9,133 nt of DNA from an uncultured Lachnospiraceae bacterium (lineage in GTDB: Bacteria > Bacillota > Clostridia > Lachnospirales > Lachnospiraceae), in the NCBI GenBank assembly GCA_934370915.1, contig CAKRNI010000094.1:1-9133 (forward strand), read 5' to 3'. Both the position numbers and the translations under genes were made by a program. Positions 4,974-9,133 of the stretch are shown piece by piece (the stretch's first letter is position 1; every line of letters begins with the position of its first letter). The notes below the pieces were generated by a model, which made no database searches, had not been told where the DNA came from, and was given only the letters and a program-made list of their open reading frames with translations.

Positions 4974-6068
4974 ATGAACGAAAAAGATACATATATCAAA
5001 GATATACGAATCTATCAGGCAGTCAGCAAATTGAGTCATCCGATTGCAGATTCCACACACGATATCAGCAAGATCGCATTCTACGTTCTTGAGGTTGAGA
5101 CAAAAGGTGGAGTAATCGGACAGGGATATCTTTTAAGTTTCCATTACAGTCCAAACGCAATCGAGGGCGCTTTAAAAGATATGAAGAAATTCGTTCTTGA
5201 GAGAGATTATCATGTATATGAGACCGCACAGGTCCAGAAAGACTATGAGATCGAGAGCGAATACTTCGGAATTGTAGGACTTCAGAGATGGGCACTCGCT
5301 ACATTAAACGTAGCAATGTGGGACGCATGGGCAAGAACCATGGGACAGCCGATCTACCGCATGTTTGGCTGCCACAGAAAACCGATCCCGGTATACGGAA
5401 GCGGCGGATGGATCAGCTACAGCGACGAAGAGCTTGTTGACGAGGTAGTAAACTACCAGAAACGCGGATTTACCGCAGTTAAGATCAAAGTAGGAAGTCC
5501 GGATATGGAGCGAGATATCCGCAGATTAAACCTCGTGAGAGAGGCGACAGGTCCGAATATGAAGATCATGATGGACGCAAACCAGGGTATGGATGTTCCG
5601 TCCGCAATCAAGCTGATCAGTAACGTAGAGCATCTCGGAATCTTCTGGTTTGAGGAGCCGGTAGTGAACACAGACTTTGAAGGATACGCAACGATCCATG
5701 CAAAGACAAAGGTCAGCCTTGCAATGGGTGAGAGAGAGTACTCCACAGTTGCTCTCCGCGAGTTGATTGGAAGACGTGCCCTCGACTTATGGCAGCCGGA
5801 TCTGATCCGTCTCGGCGGTGTAGAGGCATGGAGAGACAGCGCGGCGCTTGCAAACGCTTACAACATCCCGGTACTTCCTCACTACTATAAAGACTACGAT
5901 GTACCGCTTCTCTGCACGGTTGCAAACCCATACGGCGCAGAGAGCTTCGACTGGATCGACGCGATCATCGATAATCCGATGGTGATCGACAACGGTTTCG
6001 CCCGTCCGCGTGAGGGTGAAGGCTGGGGCTTCCGCTTCTTACATGAGTTCATGACAGAAGTTAAATAA
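4974..6068 (+). CDS. Enolase-superfamily (mandelate racemase-type) sugar-acid dehydratase, K-x-K motif
   Basis: This 364-residue protein is a second, distinct mandelate racemase-group enzyme, differing from the one at 2123-3238 in its key motif. Visible residues are Lys170 and Lys172 in VKIKVG (K-x-K), metal ligands Asp201 (MMDANQ), Glu227/228 (WFEEP) and Glu253 (MGERE), and the general-base dyad His303 (LPH) with Asp276 (QPD). Having both K-x-K and the His-Asp dyad places it with the dehydratases/racemases that can act on either face of C2, such as mandelate racemase and several aldarate or aldonate dehydratases. The N-terminal capping domain (about 10-130) sets specificity and cannot be interpreted by eye. 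The start at 4974 is preceded by AGGAGGAG (4959-4966). It opens an operon with the dehydrogenase and the TRAP transporter, so its substrate is probably the imported acid or its C5-epimeric or reduced derivative. The superfamily is certain, the reaction likely, the substrate unknown. Confidence 0.9.
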   Translation: MNEKDTYIKDIRIYQAVSKLSHPIADSTHDISKIAFYVLEVETKGGVIGQGYLLSFHYSPNAIEGALKDMKKFVLERDYHVYETAQVQKDYEIESEYFGIVGLQRWALATLNVAMWDAWARTMGQPIYRMFGCHRKPIPVYGSGGWISYSDEELVDEVVNYQKRGFTAVKIKVGSPDMERDIRRLNLVREATGPNMKIMMDANQGMDVPSAIKLISNVEHLGIFWFEEPVVNTDFEGYATIHAKTKVSLAMGEREYSTVALRELIGRRALDLWQPDLIRLGGVEAWRDSAALANAYNIPVLPHYYKDYDVPLLCTVANPYGAESFDWIDAIIDNPMVIDNGFARPREGEGWGFRFLHEFMTEVK

Positions 6069-6085
6069 TCAGAGGTGATCTTAAA

Positions 6086-7105
6086 ATGAGAGCAATCGTC
6101 ATTCCGGAACCCTGGAAAGCTGTCACAGCAGAAAGAGAGGTTCCGGTCCCGAAACAGGGAGAGGCACTATTAAAAATGGTTTGCGGCGGTATCTGCGGAA
6201 GCGATCTCGCTTCCTACCGCGGACAGTCTGCATACGTCAGCTATCCGAGAACCATCGGACATGAGTTCGCGGCAGAAGTTGTGGAAGTCAGCGAGAACCC
6301 GTACGGAATCAAAAAGGGAATGCTGGTAACAGGAAATCCATACTTCAACTGCGGAACCTGCTACTCCTGCAGACGCGGATTTGTAAATGCCTGCATCCAC
6401 AACGAGACCATGGGTGTACAGCGAGAAGGAGCATTCAGCGATTACTTTACGATGCCGGTGGAGAGACTGTTTGACGGCGCGGGAATTGATCCGAAGGAGC
6501 TGGCCCTTGTAGAGCCGTTCTGCATCAGCTACCACGGTGTTTCCAGAGCACAGTTAAAGCCTGATGACAAGGTGCTGATCTTTGGAGCCGGAGCGATCGG
6601 AATCCTGGCAGGCGTAGCCGCAAAGAGCTACGGGGCGAAAGCTTATATCACAGATATCGCTGAGGAAAAGGTAAAGAAAGCAGTTGAGGACTTCGGGCTT
6701 GACGGCGGATTCGTCAACGACAGTCCAGAAAAACTGGAAGAATTTATCAAGACGATCACAGACGGAGACGGATTCGACGCGACTGTAGAGGCAGTCGGTG
6801 CCCCGTCCACCTTTCTGGCCTGCGTAAAGGCAGTCGCAAGTCGCGGCAAGATGGTTGTGATCGGTGTCGCGAAACACAATGCAGACTTCAATTTCCTGGA
6901 AGTTCAGAGAAAAGAGTTAAATATGTACGGATCCCGAGGTGCAACCTCTGACGATTTCCGGTCAGTCTTAAAGCTTGTCCGTGAAGGATTTGTGGATCTC
7001 ACAAAACTTATTTCCAGAACATATTCCGCAGATCATGCCGGGGAAGCATTTGAAGATCTGGATAAGAATTATGGGGAGATCGTAAAGGCTGAATTTCAGT
7101 TTTGA
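6086..7105 (+). CDS. Zinc-dependent sugar-acid dehydrogenase (medium-chain ADH, LgoD-like)
   Basis: This is a 339-residue medium-chain zinc alcohol dehydrogenase. Visible residues are catalytic zinc ligands Cys37 (GGICGSD), His59-Glu60 (GHE) and Glu143 (VEP), structural zinc cysteines 89, 92, 95 and 103, the Rossmann GAGAIG (167-172) and Asp190 at the end of the second strand, suggesting NAD preference. As recalled, E. coli L-galactonate 5-dehydrogenase LgoD (YjjN) shares the YPR-x-x-GHE spacing, MGV-Q-x-G-x-FS-Y, ALVEPF-IS-H and GSR-AT-x-DF patterns and ends without extension, so it is the best comparison. LgoD oxidises L-galactonate to D-tagaturonate; this enzyme may oxidise that or another aldonate at C5. 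It begins 17 nt after the dehydratase stop with AGAGGTGATC upstream, and is followed 44 nt later by the TRAP binding protein, so it is co-transcribed. The family is certain, the exact substrate moderate. Confidence 0.88.
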   Translation: MRAIVIPEPWKAVTAEREVPVPKQGEALLKMVCGGICGSDLASYRGQSAYVSYPRTIGHEFAAEVVEVSENPYGIKKGMLVTGNPYFNCGTCYSCRRGFVNACIHNETMGVQREGAFSDYFTMPVERLFDGAGIDPKELALVEPFCISYHGVSRAQLKPDDKVLIFGAGAIGILAGVAAKSYGAKAYITDIAEEKVKKAVEDFGLDGGFVNDSPEKLEEFIKTITDGDGFDATVEAVGAPSTFLACVKAVASRGKMVVIGVAKHNADFNFLEVQRKELNMYGSRGATSDDFRSVLKLVREGFVDLTKLISRTYSADHAGEAFEDLDKNYGEIVKAEFQF

Positions 7106-7149
7106 TCCAAGAAACAAAAAATGTATTTATAAATGGGAGGAACATACTT

Positions 7150-8244
7150 ATGAAGAAAAAAGCAATGGCAGCCGTATCCGCAGCAGTATGCGCATCTATG
7201 TTACTCAGCGCTTGTGGCAGCAGCGCATCCACAAGTACAACAGCAGCACCGGCAGAGACAACCGCAGCTGAAGCAAAAGCAGAAGACACAACCGCAGCAG
7301 CAGAGCCGGCAGCATCCGGTGATGTTGTAACGATCAACATCGGTTTCGAAAATACAACAGAGGAGCCGATCGGACAGGCTGTTGAAAAATGGGCTGAACT
7401 CTTAAAAGAAGAGAGTAACGGAACCATGGAACTCAAAGTATTCGCAAACAGCGCACTCGGAAATAAGAGTAAACTGATCGACCAGATGGTCATGGGTGAG
7501 AACGTCATCACCATCGCCGACGGCGCATTCTACGCAGACTACGGCGTACCGGATCTTGGTATCCTTTATGGCCCGTTCTTCTTTGATAACTGGGATGAGG
7601 TTTGGAAACTGATCGACAGCGACTGGTACAAAGAGCAGTGCAGCAAGCTTGCGGATAAAGGACTTACCGTTCTTGGTTCCAACTGGGTCTATGGAGAACG
7701 TGAGTTAATGACAAAAGACAAAGCTGTTGTACCGGCAGATATCAAAGGTAAAAAGATCCGTCTTGCAAACAGCCAGATCTATGTAGAAGGATTCAATGCA
7801 TTAGGAGCTACAGCAGTACCGATGGCACTGGGCGATGTTTACACCGCATTACAGAACGGTACTCTTGACGGCGTTGAGAACCCGCTCTCCACATTATACG
7901 GACAGAGCTTTCAGGAAGTTACAAAGAATATCCTTATGACAGGGCATATCTTAAACTTCACAACATGGTGCATCGGAACAGATTACCTCAACACCTTAAC
8001 ACAGGAGCAGCAGGATCTGTTATTCAAGACATGTGAAGAAGCTGGTCTCTACAATAACGAGAAGCAGGAAGCAGCTAACGACGACTACAGAAAGAAACTG
8101 GAAGATGCAGGCGTAACATTCACAGAGCTTACAGACGAAGAGAGAGCGCAGTGGAAAGAAGCAAGCCTTTCCTTCTATGAGAAAGGTTCCCAGTTTGGAT
8201 GGAGCGATGGCCTTTATGATACTGTAAAGGCAGCAATCCAGTAA
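7150..8244 (+). CDS. dctP: TRAP transporter solute-binding lipoprotein, DctP family
   Basis: This is the extracellular substrate-binding subunit of a tripartite ATP-independent periplasmic (TRAP) transporter, 364 residues. It starts with MKKKAMAAVSAAVCASMLLSAC: a lipoprotein signal with lipobox LSAC and lipidated Cys22, as expected in a Gram-positive without periplasm. Residues about 23-58 are an Ala/Thr/Glu/Ser-rich flexible linker. The mature domain has the DctP core, including KGKKIRLAN with the conserved carboxylate-binding Arg at about 204, then GATAVPMALGDVYTALQNGT and LDGVENPLSTLY. The start at 7150 is chosen because GGGAGG (7135-7140) precedes it; an in-frame ATG at 7102 would overlap the previous gene and spoil the signal peptide. 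The Arg predicts an organic acid ligand, consistent with the sugar-acid enzymes upstream. A terminator-like hairpin after it probably raises its level relative to the permease. Confidence is high; the ligand is unknown. Confidence 0.94.
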   Translation: MKKKAMAAVSAAVCASMLLSACGSSASTSTTAAPAETTAAEAKAEDTTAAAEPAASGDVVTINIGFENTTEEPIGQAVEKWAELLKEESNGTMELKVFANSALGNKSKLIDQMVMGENVITIADGAFYADYGVPDLGILYGPFFFDNWDEVWKLIDSDWYKEQCSKLADKGLTVLGSNWVYGERELMTKDKAVVPADIKGKKIRLANSQIYVEGFNALGATAVPMALGDVYTALQNGTLDGVENPLSTLYGQSFQEVTKNILMTGHILNFTTWCIGTDYLNTLTQEQQDLLFKTCEEAGLYNNEKQEAANDDYRKKLEDAGVTFTELTDEERAQWKEASLSFYEKGSQFGWSDGLYDTVKAAIQ

Positions 8245-8261
8245 ACTGCAGGATGTGACAG

Positions 8262-8305
8262 AAAGAAATCTCATGGCGGTCTCAGTCTTCCATGAGATTT
8301 CTTTT
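8262..8305 (+). terminator. Intra-operon terminator/attenuator between dctP and dctQ
   Basis: AAAGAAATCTCATGG (8262-8276) is perfectly complementary to CCATGAGATTTCTTT (8290-8304) over 15 bp with a 13-nt loop, ending in TTTT. It lies 17 nt after the dctP stop. Such hairpins after binding-protein genes usually act as partial terminators or 3'-end stabilisers, making the binding protein more abundant than the permease. Confidence 0.75.
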
Positions 8306-8311
8306 ATAAAG

Positions 8312-8336
8312 ATCCGGAAAACATGATTTGCCGGAT
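8312..8336 (+). other. Small hairpin before dctQ
   Basis: ATCCGG (8312-8317) pairs with CCGGAT (8331-8336) around a 13-nt loop. It lies between the intra-operon terminator and the dctQ ribosome binding site near 8349-8354. It may protect the 5' end of the read-through or processed dctQM message. No T-tract follows. Confidence 0.35.
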
Positions 8337-8361
8337 GATCGAAGGATGGTGAGGAATGACA

Positions 8362-8859
8362 ATGAAGAAAATACTGGATATCCTGGATAAAATCGAAGTT
8401 GCTGTAGCGTCATTGGTTCTCCTGGTCCTGATCTGTGTGACCTTTTTCGGCGTACTGATGAGGTACATCTTTAATAATCCGTTTACCTGGGAAGAAGAAC
8501 TCCAGCTGGCATGCATGGTATGGATCACATTCCTGGCGGCTCCGGCGGCGTTCCGTACAAAGAGCCATGTGGCGATCGAGATTCTCGTAGACGCATTGCC
8601 GAAGAGCATCAGAAAGATTGTAGAGCTTTTGATCCCTATTGTTGTATACGCAGTTCTGATCTACTTCTTCTTCAGAAGCCAGAACTATATCGCTGTTATG
8701 CTGCGCACAAGCAGAAAGACCCCGATCTTAATGATTCCGTACTCTACGATCTACGCGATCGCGCCGGTCTCCATCGTGCTCATGCTGATCAGCTATACAG
8801 AGCAGAAATATTATGAATTAAAAGAATTATTTAAAGGCAACGGAAAGGAGGAGAAGTAA
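8362..8859 (+). CDS. dctQ: TRAP transporter small permease subunit, DctQ family
   Basis: This is the four-helix small membrane subunit of the TRAP transporter, 165 residues, which partners DctM. Hydrophobic segments run at about 14-34, 47-64, 88-105 and 127-147. The family pattern is visible: VLMRYIFNNPFTWEEELQL around 31-49 (Arg-Tyr, then Trp-Glu-Glu-Glu), followed by WITFLAAPAAFRTKSHVAIE, where the H-V-x-I-E element is conserved. The C-terminus ends in a charged cytoplasmic tail. The start at 8362 is preferred over the in-frame ATG at 8356 because GTGAGG (8349-8354) is 7 nt from it and only 1 nt from the other. The stop codon overlaps the next start as TAATG, implying translational coupling with dctM. 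Confidence is high. Confidence 0.93.
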   Translation: MKKILDILDKIEVAVASLVLLVLICVTFFGVLMRYIFNNPFTWEEELQLACMVWITFLAAPAAFRTKSHVAIEILVDALPKSIRKIVELLIPIVVYAVLIYFFFRSQNYIAVMLRTSRKTPILMIPYSTIYAIAPVSIVLMLISYTEQKYYELKELFKGNGKEEK

Positions 8860-9133
8860 TGAACTCAGCAGTTGGTATTATGGCAATTATTCTCCTTGTA
8901 CTGTTGTTCTTAAAGATACCGGTTTTCGTAGCGGTACTTGGAGCTTCCGTTGTTTACTTTGTCATGACTCCGGGAATCAATCCGGCGGTATTTGCCCAGC
9001 AGGCAATCACCGGATCTGAGAGTGTGACACTTCTTGCAATTCCGTTCTTTGTATGTGCCGGTGTTCTGATGAACTACACGGGCGTTACAAAACGGATCAT
9101 GGACTTCTGTTCCGTACTGACCGGAAGAATGTA
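8859..9133 (+). CDS. dctM: TRAP transporter large permease subunit, DctM family, N-terminal part
   Basis: This is the beginning of the 12-helix TRAP permease that carries out sodium-coupled import; the gene runs off the right edge after about 91 residues. The visible sequence begins MNSAVGIMAIILLVLLFLKI and continues PVFVAVLGASVVYF, then AITGSESVTLLAIPFFVCAG and VLMNYTGVTKRIMDFCSVLT. The LLAIPFF-x-x-AG-x-LMN-x-x-G motif is the DctM family hallmark. The ATG shares its A with the dctQ stop codon, and AAAGGAGGAG lies just upstream at 8844-8853. It is the last visible gene of the operon starting at 4974. The family is certain despite truncation. Confidence 0.93.
   Translation, partial: MNSAVGIMAIILLVLLFLKIPVFVAVLGASVVYFVMTPGINPAVFAQQAITGSESVTLLAIPFFVCAGVLMNYTGVTKRIMDFCSVLTGRM

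Noticed and set aside
7102..7133. Possible internal promoter TTGATC...TATAAA before the TRAP binding-protein gene
   Set aside because: The spacing is 20 nt, outside the normal 16-18, and the gene is only 44 nt from its upstream neighbour on the same strand, so co-transcription is simpler.
7222..7320. GCA/ACA-rich repetitive stretch as a possible tandem repeat element
   Set aside because: It encodes the Ala/Thr/Glu-rich lipoprotein linker expected after the lipobox; the codons are not arranged in a regular repeat unit.
7008..7514. Minus-strand open frame of 168 codons opposite the dehydrogenase end and binding-protein start
   Set aside because: It is the mirror image of the Ala/Thr-rich signal and linker codons of the lipoprotein gene, has no family resemblance, and straddles two real genes.
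1..9133. Search for CRISPR arrays, insertion sequences, tRNA or rRNA genes
   Set aside because: No regularly spaced repeats, transposase motifs, tRNA-like cloverleaf or rRNA sequence were recognised; coding genes and short regulatory gaps account for the window.

Overview
The window looks like a chromosomal stretch of a Gram-positive anaerobe of the Lachnospiraceae/Clostridia type. The clues are strong AGGAGG-type ribosome binding sites, a stand-alone BioY with a BirA-like operator, an SBP lipoprotein with the Ala/Thr/Glu-rich linker typical of gut Clostridia, and moderate GC content. This is an inference from style; no taxonomic marker gene is present.

Layout. Bases 1-206 (minus) hold the N-terminus of a MATE-family exporter. 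Bases 207-578 are a divergent regulatory region: a plausible MATE promoter on the minus strand, and on the plus strand a near-consensus promoter overlapped by a BirA-like inverted repeat. bioY (579-1133, plus) follows. Two terminators (1188-1240 plus, 1251-1318 minus) close bioY and the convergent minus operon. That operon is an enolase-superfamily sugar-acid dehydratase (3238-2123) followed by a short-chain dehydrogenase (2094-1351). Divergent from it is an RraA-fold protein, a putative pyruvate aldolase or decarboxylase (3367-4029), ended by a bidirectional terminator shared with a convergent GntR/FCD regulator (4800-4165). Divergent from the regulator is a plus operon: a second enolase-superfamily dehydratase (4974-6068), an LgoD-like zinc sugar-acid dehydrogenase (6086-7105), a TRAP solute-binding lipoprotein (7150-8244), the DctQ permease (8362-8859) and the start of DctM (8859 to the window edge).

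How it fits together. From 1351 to 9133 the genes form one sugar-acid uptake and catabolism locus. A TRAP transporter imports an acid sugar, two dehydrogenases interconvert hydroxyl and keto groups, two dehydratases with different catalytic motifs (K-x-H and K-x-K) make 2-keto-3-deoxy acids, and the RraA-fold enzyme may make or consume the pyruvate unit. No sugar-acid kinase or canonical KDG/KDPG aldolase is in the window. The substrate cannot be read from the sequence; hexonates such as L-galactonate or L-gulonate, 6-deoxyaldonates or aldarates are candidates.

Regulation. Both divergent intergenic regions of the locus (3239-3366 and 4801-4973) share an exact 17-bp sequence, ATTATAGATATATCACA. 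Each also has a second TATATCAC-containing element overlapping a predicted -35 box, 31 or 32 bp from the first. This points to a single regulon controlled by the embedded GntR protein, which probably also controls itself. This operator system and the unassigned two-dehydratase pathway are the most notable content of the window.
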